Source: Echiichthys vipera (taxonomy: Eukaryota > Chordata > Actinopteri > Perciformes > Trachinidae). From it: a stretch of 64,000 bases of DNA. The stretch is taken from positions 26,094,917 to 26,158,916 of the forward strand of contig OY829648.1 of NCBI GenBank assembly GCA_963691815.1. Reading direction: 5' to 3'. The first letter of the stretch is position 1, and each line of letters begins with the position of its first letter. The translations under genes were made by a program, and so were the position numbers. The notes below the pieces were generated by a model, which had not been told where the DNA came from, did not search any database, and saw only the letters and a program-made list of their open reading frames with translations. Below, one piece after another: positions 12,010-22,614 of the stretch.

Positions 12010-12504
12010 TGCGGACTAGTGCACGACACGTACGTTACATCAGGCTGCGTCTGCGTCTGTGTCTTGTTGGTGGGCGTGCCCTTAACCTGCGTCCGCGTCC
12101 CAGTTTCATTGGCATGATCTAACAGACCGCCAGCTCCCTGGTATGACCAGCGACAGCGGTAACAGCATACACGTGATACCCACTCCACTCAGTGCCATGA
12201 CTGAACACCGGCACAAAAAAAAAAAATTATTATTGAACACCGGCCCTCGCGGCCCAAAAGTCAGACCGGCCCACCGGGAATTGTCCCGGTCCTCCCGATT
12301 AGCCACTCCGGGCCTGCCTAACACAGTGTACCGTATTATATATAATAATTTAATAAATAATCCAATATTTTTGTATGGCTCCAGCAGTAATTTCAGGTGA
12401 AAACATTTTTCAACAGGCTCACAGACAAAAACAAACCTTCTTCAAAGAGAAAACACATGTCCTGTACATGAAATGAATAAAGCAATATTTTCTTATGACC
12501 TTAG

Positions 12505-12690
12505 TTATTTCAAGGAAAACATTTTCAACAGGCAAACAGCAAAAAAGAAAATGTCCTTCAAAAATAAAATGTGTTCCTTAATATCAAGATAAAGACACAC
12601 AGCTTTGCCTTTTACCTCCGTGAACATGTGCTCTGCCTCCCACCGAGCTTGAAACACCCTGTTCTCATCGTCCACCTTCCCTTTAGCCAT
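12505..12690 (-). pseudogene. N-terminal fragment of GTF2IRD2-like hAT transposase
   Basis: The frame starts MAKGKVDDENRVFQARWE and continues through FTEVKGKAVCL, which I recognise as the start of the GTF2IRD2-type (Charlie8-like) hAT transposase. The zinc-finger and catalytic parts that should follow are missing, and the frame degenerates into low-complexity sequence. The same fragment lies in copy B at about 52,470-52,655. It is a dead remnant marking the right half of the older hAT. Confidence 0.65.
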
Positions 12691-12882
12691 TATTGGGGGG
12701 GGGGTTGCTGAACGTTGACATCTGCCCTGAATGCTTAAGAATATTGAAGACAGGGCGGGCCACTTGTGGCGCTACAGTGAATTCACGGGCTACTGTTGCA
12801 TTGTGGGTAATGTAGTTTTTTGCGTGAAAAACACCAGCAGGCGGCTGTGGCGTGCGGGCCGGTTCTAATACTAATCAGCTCC

Positions 12883-14156
12883 ACCTCCACCAAATGATGA
12901 CCGCAATGTTGAGGATGACATGGAGTTTATCGATCGAGGGAGATTTAACAATCAAGAGATACGTTCTTTTCTTGGCTTTCCACCACCTGCCACTGTTCCC
13001 AATTTTCATGAATTTTATCTGAATGTTACAAACGGTTTTGAGGACAGAATTTCAACAGTGATCCAGAGAGCCAACCTCCAACCAAATGATGTTATCCAGG
13101 TAACACTGCGAGCTGAGCGATTACAAAACGATGTTTCAATGATTCAGCGGTATGGAAGTGGTTCAGTGTCTGAATTTCAACAGCTTTTAGACCGGCTAGT
13201 TCAGAGTAACTTCTCTATTTTCTCCGATGGGTCTCTTGAGCTTATTGTCAATCTGGTGAGACCACCATGCGGGGGTGGTAAGAGACAGATTGAAACATGC
13301 TTTGCGAGTGAAATTATGAAAAAAAAAGCTAAGCATCTTTTGTATTTCCCACCCACAATCAGACATGTTTTGCTGTTAATCTCGCCATGCTGGCAAACCC
13401 CAAGTTGACAATGATGGAAGCCTACAATGTAGGCTGTGACATCCACACCCTGGTAGGGTTGAGCCTGGATACAATGGTCACATTTGATGACATTGCTAAA
13501 TTTGAAGATTTATTGGGTTGTAAAATCATCGTCTTTTACCAGTCCTCAGATGTTGAGAAAAGAAAGAAAATGGCTAGATTTCTAACACAAAGACCGTCTA
13601 GTAAAACAACCCACTACCTCTTTTTATATGATCATCATTTCTATGGGATTAAAAATGTAAAAGGATTCCTGGGTGTGCGCCTTTTCTGCATCTATTGTCA
13701 CAAATGGTATCAAAATCAGTACAGACACTACTGTGAAAAAAGCTGCAATGTTTGCAAAACAGACTGTGAACTCTCAAAATACCTACTGTATTGATTGCAA
13801 TCGATATTGCTCAAACACCTTCTGCCTACGAACGTCACCGTGAGTTGAAATGGCATCCAGTTTCGAGAAAGTGGGCTAGCAATTGTCAGATTCATAAGTA
13901 TGTCCTGTTTGTAGGTCGCTCTACACCTTATCAATTTCCAATCCTAAACCACACAAGTGTTCCTCCAAGGTTTGTCCTATTTGTAAACAACCTAAAAGCA
14001 CTCCATCAACAGCTGGCAGCGAAGCAGACACAAACGCACAGACCAGTCACTCTACGCAGCGCGCAAGTTCTGAAACTCATGGATGCTATATGAGTAAAAA
14101 AGAAAGCTAAGCTAAAGAGAAAATGAGCAGCAAAAAAATGGTGTTTTTTTTTATTT
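12883..14156 (+). pseudogene. Maverick family-B DNA polymerase, N-terminal region, copy A
   Basis: Protein-primed polymerase B replicates Maverick DNA. The visible frame (12920-13408) holds the FLGFPPPATVPNFHEFYLN block typical of the Maverick polymerase N-terminus. It shifts frame at a lysine-codon A run near 13320, continues at 13387-13794 (KTTHYLFLYDHHFYGIKNV, then a Cys-rich CIYCHKW...HYCEKSCNVC zinc-binding stretch), and has further frameshifts to about 14150. The 5' end is cut by the hAT remnant and the 3' end by an ERV LTR. The exonuclease and palm regions are absent here. Copy B (52851) lacks 13541-14040, so this copy preserves the zinc-rich part lost there. Confidence 0.7.
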
Positions 14157-14774
14157 TGTTGAGATCAACCTGCAGTTGCCTCCCCGGGTTCGTTGATCGG
14201 AGGATGGAAGAAGAGATCTTGAGACAATGGCTTGAGATCACACCAATATCTTTATTGGAGCACTTTGCAAAGCGGAGACCAGTTCTGATACAACACCAAC
14301 CAGGTCATACATCAGACGAGTCTGTTGTGGTCTAAGAGTAGCGGCTTTAAATACACTGGTGGGCTGATGGTAACACCCCCAAGGTAAAAAAGGTGGCAAC
14401 AGACGTTAATCTGCCTAGCAACATCTTATAACACTAAATGCTGAGAGAAGGAATTTAGTGCATGTCCCTATATGGCTATCTAGAGAGACAGATGTGTCTG
14501 TGTTTGCAACACACGGACTTGTTAGTTAAGGAATATGTGTGTGTGTGCCTAAAATGAGGAAATGAGCATTTCCTCTGTTTGTTAGAATCTTTACGAGGTG
14601 ATGGAAGGATGGGCCGAGATATCTTACCTTGCAAATTCTAGGCTCTGTGTTGCAAGTTTATTATCTGCTCAATCAGCAAGGAATAGTCTCATTCCAGGGG
14701 TACTGTGTACAAACTTAAGTTTAGCCATTTCAAAAGCCACATGAAGAGAGCAGCTCATTTCTCTTACTTCCACA
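14157..14774 (-). mobile_element. ERV 3' LTR (family 2), minus orientation
   Basis: Read on the minus strand, a polypurine tract AAAAGGGGGAAT (just above 14775) is followed by TGTGGAAG, and the unit ends in CTCAACA at 14157. This gives TG...CA ends over about 618 bp. An env fragment lies immediately upstream of the tract, so this is the 3' LTR. The 5' LTR, gag and pol are missing. It differs in sequence from the LTRs at 20784 and 29254. Confidence 0.75.
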
Positions 14775-14929
14775 ATTCCCCCTTTTGAGCTCTCAAAAGA
14801 GCTCAACATCAAGCGTTCGCAATTGCAGACAATCATTGATAGTAAACATGAATATAGCTCGGCTGTATGCTATAGTTCGGCCGTACATGGGTTTTAAGAA
14901 AAAGCGTTGGAATCACATCTGTAGTGGGT

Positions 14930-15870
14930 CTAGACAAAGACCAGTCTAATATCCCGTACATAGTCACCATCTTCATTCTCCTGGTTTTCCTGTTCTTCAG
15001 CTAACAGTAGAGGCATGGTCATCATGACAGGAGCTTTACCTTCAATGGTGGTGGTGATTAGCCTAACCATCAAAGATCTGATACATGGTACACAACAGCA
15101 TCCACAAGTTACTAGTATAGCCAGGAAAACAGCGATAGACAGAAACAATGACAGAATCAATGTCTTCCATTTTCCAAATACTCTGGTGAACCATTCATCC
15201 AAGGGGTTATCCAATCCAGAATGTACGTGCATAGTTTAAGAGAGGGTTCGCAATCCTTCTAAGGCCTTGGTCACTGAACCGTCCGGCGCTGTATTGTTGG
15301 GAATGAACGTGCAACACATGTTCCCAAACATTGCACACACACCCCCTTTTTCGGCTAAAACCATGTCCAAGGCCATCCTATTTTGAACTGCCATAAGTGA
15401 AGTCGGGGCTAATTGAGCCGAAAGACCTTCGACTGCGTCCCTGGTTAAATTGGTTAGTAGCAGGACATTGTAATGCACATAATTGATGCGATCGACATTT
15501 TTGTTAGGCGTGATCGGGAACACAGCACTGATAAGGGGATGTTTTCGAAACCTGCTGCTACTTGATCCACTAATTTGTATCGGTTGGGGACCCCGCGTGG
15601 TACTCCAACTGCATCAATATACGTAGGATTGTTTAATGACGTATCAAATGAACCGATGTGTCGTTTCTCGAGCACATGACGTCGTCGACGTTGTGTGAGT
15701 GCCTGTCTAGCGGTTTCGGTGGCAGACAGATGTCCCAAATGGTCGCCTATCAAAAGGAGAGGTGTTCTCAGTCTTACCATCGCGCATTTCCCAATGCTAT
15801 GTGGGAGAAGACGGACATAGAGTCGGTTAGTGCCGCAATAGTAATACAATCCTGCCCGATCAGGATCCTT
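14930..15870 (-). pseudogene. env: Endogenous retrovirus env, partial and broken
   Basis: The remnant covers the end of the surface subunit and most of the transmembrane subunit. In order on the minus strand there is an Arg-rich RRRR furin-type cleavage site (15679-15690), a CX6CC motif (15311-15337) after an immunosuppressive-domain-like stretch, and a hydrophobic membrane span (about 15085-15160) followed by Cys residues and an acidic tail. These are gammaretrovirus-type env features. It is inactivated by a frameshift near 15500, an in-frame stop at 15236-15238, and truncation at 15870, where Maverick sequence resumes. An open frame of 208 codons (15454-16080) crosses this junction, so its first third is antisense Maverick and not env. 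Confidence 0.7.
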
Positions 15871-16245
15871 AATGAAAACTCCGTCAAACCCGCACTTCCA
15901 TGGACTGTTCCTGACGCATGGGATATATTTTTGAAAAAAAATTCTCAAATCAATATCCCCATTACAACAATTGCAAACCAGCATGCAGGTGAACAACTGA
16001 GGGTTAAACATCCTAAAATAGGGAGTGATATGAATCCCCCCATACGCCGAAGTAAGAGAAGACAGGGTAAAAAATCCCAACTGTCAACCTCGCTTCTAGA
16101 CATGGATTTCAAGACTCCCACAGCCACCTCCCCTCCGTCTAAATCGGCCCGTAATATCCTAGAGAACCTTACATCACCCTCGTTTGAATGGCAACTGTCA
16201 ACTCCCATCCCCTCCAAATGGTTAGATTTCAGATCAAGAAAATGA
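15871..16245 (+). pseudogene. Maverick PZ-like gene, C-terminal part, copy A
   Basis: The plus-strand frame (part of 15658-16245) matches copy B 55417-55791 from the junction onward. It includes WDIFLKKNSQINIPITT, a basic RRSKRRQGKK patch and the C-terminal WLDFRSRK. In vertebrate Mavericks this late small gene lies next to the protease and has no established function. The 5' half is replaced by the env fragment, and the open frame upstream of 15871 is antisense env. Confidence 0.5.
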
Positions 16246-16303
16246 GTTCATGTTTTTGAATCAATAAATGTTTTTTATTAAAAAATGATACATGTGTGAG
16301 TAT

Positions 16304-16851
16304 TCATTTAGAACAACACTTGTTAAATACTTTTAAAGAGCATGCATTCTGTTTATACATTTTATCAGGCTTGCCTGTTGCACTAGATTTTGCATAATTC
16401 CAGACAAACTTGGTGACAAGAACATCATTCTTTTTTTTCAAATCAGGCGAGTACAGTCGCATCACTTCTTCAAAAGAGAGTCCTTTAAACCGTTGGTAGA
16501 GGAAGAATATACCTTGCGGCCCGCAAGTTAATGAATCCTCGTCTTGAACTTGAAGTTTGTTGTAGCGTATTACATCAGAGTTCCTTGTTAGGAAGGTTAA
16601 AAAACGTTTAAAGGGTAGAATTCGTAATCGGGTGGGTGGCCATAACTGTCAAAGAAATTGGATTTTCCATCTTCAGGTTCAAGGACCAGCGCTATCCAGT
16701 GCTCCCCTGAAAGTCCGTGATGATGCGTGTTGGCAATCAAATAGCAGGGGCGTTTATCAATCTTTTTCGGTCGTAAATCACTAGGCCAGACCCCCCTAAA
16801 TGAGTCACCTAAGATCGGTCGCAGCATGCATTCCAATTGATGGTTGTTCAT
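16304..16851 (-). pseudogene. Maverick adenovirus-type cysteine protease, one frameshift
   Basis: The capsid-maturation protease. ATG at 16851 (MNNHQLECMLRPILGD). The catalytic His lies in GEHWIALVLE and is followed by NFFDSYGHPP. A frameshift at about 16600 moves the rest to another frame, which continues through TCGPQGIFFLYQ with the presumed catalytic Cys, and ends at TGA 16304. Total is about 182 codons, close to the adenovirus protease length. It converges on the PZ-like gene, only about 60 bases away. The same frameshift position is seen in copy B, so it is old. Confidence 0.75.
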
Positions 16852-16887
16852 GGTGTTATCCGGTTATTTTTTAACAGTCGATCATAA

Positions 16888-19800
16888 TTCAATTCAATTC
16901 AATTCAATTCAATTTTATTTATAGTGTCAAATCATAACAAAAGTTATCTCAGGACACTTTACAGAGTAGGTAAAGACCACACTCAATGACTTATTTATGA
17001 TTTACATAGACCCAACAATTCCTCTGTAGAGTACAGTGGCAACGAAAACCTTCCCTATAACAGGCAGGAACGTCAGACAGACCCAGCTCTGTGGAGGACG
17101 GCCATCTGTCTTGACCGGTTGGGGAGGAAGAAAAGGAGAGAGAAAGAGAGAAAAGACACACAGATGGACAGAGAGAGACAGACAGACACACTTCCAGAGA
17201 TGCAAGCAAAGCCTAACAGTAACTATAATATTTATAGTAATGTGAATATGACGTATATGTTAAGGCAGTTAATACAACAGAATAGTAGAAATAAGCACAG
17301 CTAAGGTGACAGAATATGAAAATGATAATAATTATGGTGGCAAACATGATCAATGATGAGTAGTGGCAATAGCAGCTACGATACAGCTACAAATTTTATA
17401 GTTTATTAAACTAGTGATAGTATAGATGAGTAACAGTGACAATAGCAGCAGGAAGCGTCATGTAGGACCACGGCAGCAAGCACCACCACGATCAGCAGAG
17501 ACCTGCGAGACGACAAAGCACAAACAGCTCCGGGGAAGAAGCTGAATCAGTAACATGCATTGATGGGACATGAATGATTCAGACAAAGAGGAGAGAAGCT
17601 CAGAGTATCAGGAAAAGTATTATCCCCCGGCAGACTAGGCCTATAGCAGCATCATTAAGCAGAATAAAGTCTTATCGTAAGCCCTAGCTGTAAGCTTTAT
17701 CAAAAAGGAAAGTTTTAAGTTTACTTTTAAATAAGGGGACAGTGTCTGCCTCCCGAATAACATTTGGGAGTTTGTTCCACAGGAGAGGAGCTTGGTAGCT
17801 GAAGGCTCTGCCTCCCATTCTACTTTTGGAGACTCTAGGAACGACGAGTAGCCCTGCATTCTCAGAGCGCAGAGATCTAGTTGGGTGATACGGTACTATG
17901 AGCTCTTTAAGATACGACGGAGCCTGACCAATAAGAGCTTTGTACGTAAGGAGAAGGATTTTAAATTATATTCTAGATTTTACAGGTAGCCAGTGCAAAG
18001 AAGCTAATACAGGAGAAATATGTTCTCTTCTATTTGTTTTTTGGACCAACTGGAGACTCTTAACAGACTTATTGGAGCAGCCTGATAATAAGGAATTGCA
18101 ATAGTCCAGCCTAGAAGTAACAAATGCATGAACAAGTTTCTCTGCATCCGTCTGAGACACAATGTTCCTAATTTTTGCAATATTAGTCAGGTGAAAATAT
18201 GCAGTCCTTGTTGTTAGTTTTATGTGAGAATCGAAGGAAATATCCTGATCAAAAATAACACCCAGATTCCTTACTGTGGTGCTGGAGGACAACACTACAT
18301 CATCCAGAGTAACAATGTCTTTAGCTATTGAATTTCGGAGACATTTGGGGCCAAGTACAATAATTTCAGTTTTGTCTGAGTTTAACATCAGGAAATTGCA
18401 GGTCATCCAGCTTTTTATTTCCTTAATGCACATTTGAAGTTTATCTAACTGATGGGTTTCTTCTGGTTTGATCGACAAATATAATTGTGTATCATCAGCA
18501 TAACAATGAAAATTTATGGAGTGCTTCCTTATGATATTTCCTAAGGGAAGCATATATAAGGTGAAAAGAATCGGTCCAAGGACAGAACCCTGTGGGACTC
18601 TGTGACTAACTTTAGTGTGCATGGAGGATTTGTCATTAACATGTACAAACTGAGATCTATCTGATAAATATGACTTAAACCAGCTCAGTGCGGTTCCTTT
18701 AATGCCGATCAGATGCTCTAGTCTGTGTAGCACGATGTGATGGTCAATAGTGTCGAAGGCAGCACTAAGATCTAGTAAGACAAGTACAGAGACAAGTCCT
18801 TTGTCTGAGGCTATTAGAAGGTCGTTAGTTATTTTCACCAGTGCTGTCTCAGTGCTATGATTTGCTCTAAATCCTGACTGGAAAACCTCAAATAACTCAT
18901 TATTATGTAAAAAGTCACACAACTGATTGGTAACTAATTTCTCGAGGATCTTAGAGAGAAAAGGAAGGTTAGATATAGGTCTATAGTTGGCTAGTACCTC
19001 AGGATCAAGACTGGGCTTTTTAAGAAGAGGTTTAATTACAGCTACTTTAAAAGACATTGGTACATAACCTGCTGATAAAGACATGTTAATCATATCTAAT
19101 ACAGGAGTGCTAATTAAAGGTAACACTTCTTTAAGTAACCTAGTTGGAATAGAGTCTAGAAGACAAGTAGAAGGTTTTGATGCTGAAATAGTAGAGTTTA
19201 ATTTGTTAAGGTCGACTGTAGAAAAGCAGTCCAAGAATATTTCAGGTCGTACAGTTTGTAAGGTTCCTGGGTTTGATGAACAAATAGTGCCAAGCGAGTT
19301 GATTTTGTCTCTAATAGTTATAATTTTGTCATTAAAGAAGGTCATGAAGTCGTTACTGCTGAGGGTTATAGGAATACATGGCTCAATAGAGCTGTGGCTC
19401 TCTGTCAGCCTTGCTACAGTGCTGAAAAGAAATCTAGGATTGTTCTTATTCTCCTCTATTAAAGATGAGTAATAGGCTGCTCTGGCATTACGGAGGTCCT
19501 TCCTATAGGTTTTAAGACTTTCTTGCCAAACTAAGTGACATTCCTCCAGTTTAGTGGAGCGCCATTTACTTTCCAACTTTCGCGATATTTGTTTTAATTC
19601 ACGGGTTTGTGAGTTATACCACGGAGCTAACTTCCTCTGTTTTATTATCTTCTTTTTTAAAGGAGCAACAGAGTCAAGTGTTGTTCTTAGAGAGCCTGCA
19701 ACACTTTCAACAAGGTGATCAATTTCAGAGAAACTAACGTTAGTGCAGGAATCTTGAATATTAGGATGAGGCATTAAAGTAAATGCAGATGGAATCGCTT

Positions 19801-20783
19801 CCTTAAATTTAGTTATAGCACTATCAGATAAACATCTGGTGTAGACACTTTTACCCAGTGGTGAGTAGTCCTGTAATATGAATTCAAAAGTTATTAAATA
19901 ATGGTCTGATAAAATAGGATTCTGTGGAAAGACTATTAAGTCATCAATTTCCACACCATAAACCAAAACAAGGTCGAGGGTGTGATTAAAACAGTGAGTA
20001 GGTCTATGTACACTCTGACTAAAACCAATTGAATCTAATAGAGAGATAAACGCGATACTGAGACTATTATTATCGCTGTCCACATGAATATTAAAATCAC
20101 CTACAATTATTACTTTGTCGGATTTAAGGACTAAATTTGACAGAAACTCTGAGAATTCGGACAGAAATTCAGAGTACGGACCGGGAGCACGGTACACTAT
20201 AACAAATATAATTGACTGCACAGTTTTCCAGGTTGAATGTGAAAGACTAAGAACAAGACTTTCAAATGAATTATAATTTAGTTTAGGTTTTATTAATAGG
20301 CCTGAATTATAAATAGCTGCAACGCCTCCTCCTCGACCACTGCCTCGAGAAATATGAGTATTAATATGACTGGGAGGAGTGGATTCATTTAGGCTAACAT
20401 ATTCTTCGGGACGCAGCCAGGTTTCGGTCAGACAGAGTAAATCAATATGGTTGTCTGATATCAGATCGTTTACTAATACAGCTTTTGATGACAGAGATCT
20501 AATGTTTAAAAGTCCATATTTTATTTTTTATTGTCGCAGATTTTGCGTTGATTTGTATCAAGTTTTTCTTTATAGCTCCTCTTCTGTTCATTTTTGATCT
20601 GTTTAATTTAAATGATCGTGGGGCAGACAGTGTTTGTATACTAAACTGAGCTGGAAAATGATCCACAGGGAGCGCAGAGAGGTGTGTAAGACTGCCACTC
20701 TGCTTCCTGGGCACCTGCGATAAGGGCAGCGCAGAGAGGTGTATTAAACTGCGACTCTGCTTCCTGATCCCAACACTGGGTTG
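16888..20783 (-). mobile_element. L2-type LINE A, first copy
   Basis: Minus-strand LINE whose 3' tail is (GAATT)n, seen as repeated ATTCA at 16888-16910, followed by the common fish L2 3' UTR (TTTATTTATAGTGTCAAATCA). It inserted into the Maverick at TCATAA (16882-16887). The 5' end is at GGGTTG 20783, which directly abuts an ERV LTR. In the second copy of the same insertion (30594-39025) the matching 5' end is followed by the TCATAA duplication and Maverick sequence. Confidence 0.85.
17684..20770 (-). pseudogene. LINE A ORF2: endonuclease and reverse transcriptase
   Basis: Main open frame is 17966-20221 (751 codons). It shows an apurinic endonuclease C-terminus (VGDFNIHVDS, SDHYLITFE), reverse transcriptase blocks (YRPISNLPFLSKILEKL, VLLDLSAAFDTIDH, VPQGSVLGPILF) and the active-site CYADDTQLYL. 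The endonuclease N-terminus is out of frame owing to a 14-bp deletion near 20531 and other indels. The last 95 codons are out of frame after a 24-bp deletion near 18030 and a stop near 17966. Probably inactive. Confidence 0.8.
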
Positions 20784-21606
20784 TGAAGAATTAAAAATCA
20801 ATGTGTGAAGTATAGTAATCATGTGTTAGCATGTGTATTAGTAATGATTAATAAGAAGTGTGATAATCAATGATTCAATTAATAATCATATGTTAGCGTG
20901 TGTATTAGTAATGATTAATAAGAATGTGATAAGTGTGATTATTAGGTATGATCATTTAAAGTGTGATAGTGATTATAGTATATAGTGATTATATAGTTCA
21001 AGCTCAAACTTTTCTGTTCCCAGCATAGCACATAAACTTTTGATTCAATCTTTTTCTGCTTTCTCCAAAAGCACAGGAACAGTAAGTCGGTCAAGGTCAC
21101 AAAGACAATGAACTAGCCATGTTGCAAATATGCACCTGGCAAAGTTAGTTGAGATTAGGGAAATTGCTGTACGTGTTGTGCTTTCTTCACAGATAAAGAA
21201 GAAGACTCCTGCTCTACAGAGGCTACTCCTATGCGCAGGGAGGAAGATGGAGGCTGGAGGACTGCTACTTCTGAAATACACACATGCACGCACAAGCGCA
21301 CACATAACCACGCCTTTGTAACAAGTTTATATGCTGGAGTAGTTAGAATAGATATCAGAACTTCTTGCCTCTGATCACGGGTACTGTGTGCTCACAGTTA
21401 CTCTAGATAGAGAATAGAACATTTCTCCAGACGTCTGTAGAATCCGATGTCCTTCTGCTAATAAATGCCTGCTGGCGCACTAAACTACCAACGACTCTGC
21501 TGACTCCAGAAAGCCTCCTGTAGAATTTGAATTACGCAATATATAACTCTGTTAGGTCCTTTTGATTGGTGTGAAATTCTGAAAAGTATTGTGTAAAATT
21601 CCTACA
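20784..21606 (+). mobile_element. 5' LTR of ERV (family 1)
   Basis: Starts TGAAGAATTAAAAATC and ends AAAATTCCTACA, 823 bp, matching the 3' LTR at 29254-30080. The first 200 bases contain tandem repeats of a roughly 60-base unit (GTTAGCGTGTGTATTAGTAATGATTAATAAG core), likely the U3 enhancer. The end region with AATAAATGCCTGCTGGCGCACT is probably R/U5. Confidence 0.85.
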
Positions 21607-21614
21607 GAGAAACT

Positions 21615-21635
21615 TGGTGACCCCGGACGTGATTC
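21615..21635 (+). promoter_or_regulatory. Primer binding site, tRNA-Trp-like
   Basis: TGGTGACCCCGGACGTGATT lies 8 bases after the LTR. Except for one extra G it equals the tRNA-Trp primer site known from avian retroviruses. Confidence 0.7.
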
Positions 21636-22614
21636 TGACAAGGACGCTCAGGTAAAAGGAGCTGCAGAGGTTGGACCGGTGACCACGCGGAGTCACTGGG
21701 AACCTCCTGGGGCCGACTGAACTTCTCCACAAGGGCCCATCACTGACAAAAGGTAAGCAGTCACCTATTCTTCTTAAGAAGTGAAGACTGTGATTCGGCC
21801 TTAAAATCTAAATTGGTGGAGAATGTCAGTATGTTTCCTAGAGGTTAATTTGATCCAAATTTAGCCGGGGGACTGACGATTGAAAAAAGGCCTGTTAAAC
21901 TGATTTGGAATCAGTATAAGTAAAAGGTAAAGGAGTGTTGGGATCATAAATCCTGACAGGTCCTAGGCGCATAAACGGTGCTCAGTAAGACGTTCAGGGA
22001 ACGCAGAAAGGCCGGAGGCTGTAGAGACCCTCGAATATACATTAGGCATTAAGGACTAAAAGCGCCACAGGGGGATAGCCCCTAGGTGAGCCTAGAAAGC
22101 CACCATAGGTCTGGGACCTAAAGGTTCTGGGAACCAAAGAAAAAATTGTAGGTCTGGGACCTAAGGTTCTGGGAACCAAAAAGTGTAAGAAATACTTAAA
22201 AACTGTGTTTGTTTGTGGGATTGTTGTGTGGGAAGTTTCGAGGATAATAGAGAACACAAACAGATAAAAGTGTGAGTAGGTTTCTGTGGTGGTGGATACA
22301 CCCTGTCTGTAGCCGCTGATGGTGAAACACTGTCAGTAGAAGCTTGTTGCAGACATCACAGAAAAGCCTGACGATTAAACTCACCACTGGTCTTCTCTTA
22401 TCTGGGGGTACATAAATAACGGGGCTGTGACACTCGGCTTTTGGTCATTAAAAGTAGTGATTTATATCGTCTCACTCCGCTCTATCACGGTAGAGTAGAA
22501 GCTTGAGTGAGGGGAGGATCACTGGGGACTCGATCCACTGACCGGATAACGAGTGTGTGTGAATAAAGAATAAATAAATACCTGTGAATAGTACTTTAAC
22601 AGCTAAAAATAACT
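21636..22614 (+). other. ERV leader
   Basis: Untranslated leader between primer site and gag. It has a 43-base direct repeat (22106 and 22149, TAGGTCTGGGACCTAA...GGGAACCAAA) that could fold. No open gene. Confidence 0.5.

Larger units (their letters stand above)
7281..12316 (-). mobile_element. Complete ZMYM1-like hAT transposon, 5036 bp
   Basis: Left end CAGGGCCGGAGTGGG and right end GCCACTCCGGGCCTG are inverted with few mismatches. Identical 8-bp duplications CCTAACAC lie at 7273-7280 and 12317-12324. It carries a spliced transposase gene on the minus strand that reads open throughout. Two MITEs lie in intron 1 and a palindromic element lies upstream of the gene. It is absent from copy B, where the surrounding region is deleted. 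Confidence 0.9.
7147..12882. mobile_element. GTF2IRD2-like hAT remnant, split by a younger hAT
   Basis: The left piece (7147-7280) starts CAGGGATGTCAAATTCAAATACATCAGAGGGCC, a typical hAT terminus. The right piece (12325-12882) contains a transposase N-terminus and ends in GTGCGGGCCGGTTCTAATACT, which resembles a hAT 3' sub-terminal region with its tip lost. The 5.04-kb ZMYM1-like hAT sits inside. Copy B retains only the right piece (52362-52850). The outer 8-bp duplication cannot be found because the right end is eroded. Confidence 0.65.

Noticed and set aside
17002..17245. Overlapping frames in GAGA-rich sequence (17002-17304, again at 30697-31010)
   Set aside because: LINE A 3' UTR; low complexity and identical in both LINE copies.
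19083..19472. 129-codon plus-strand frame, also at 37308-37697
   Set aside because: Antisense to LINE A ORF2 and present in both LINE copies for that reason.
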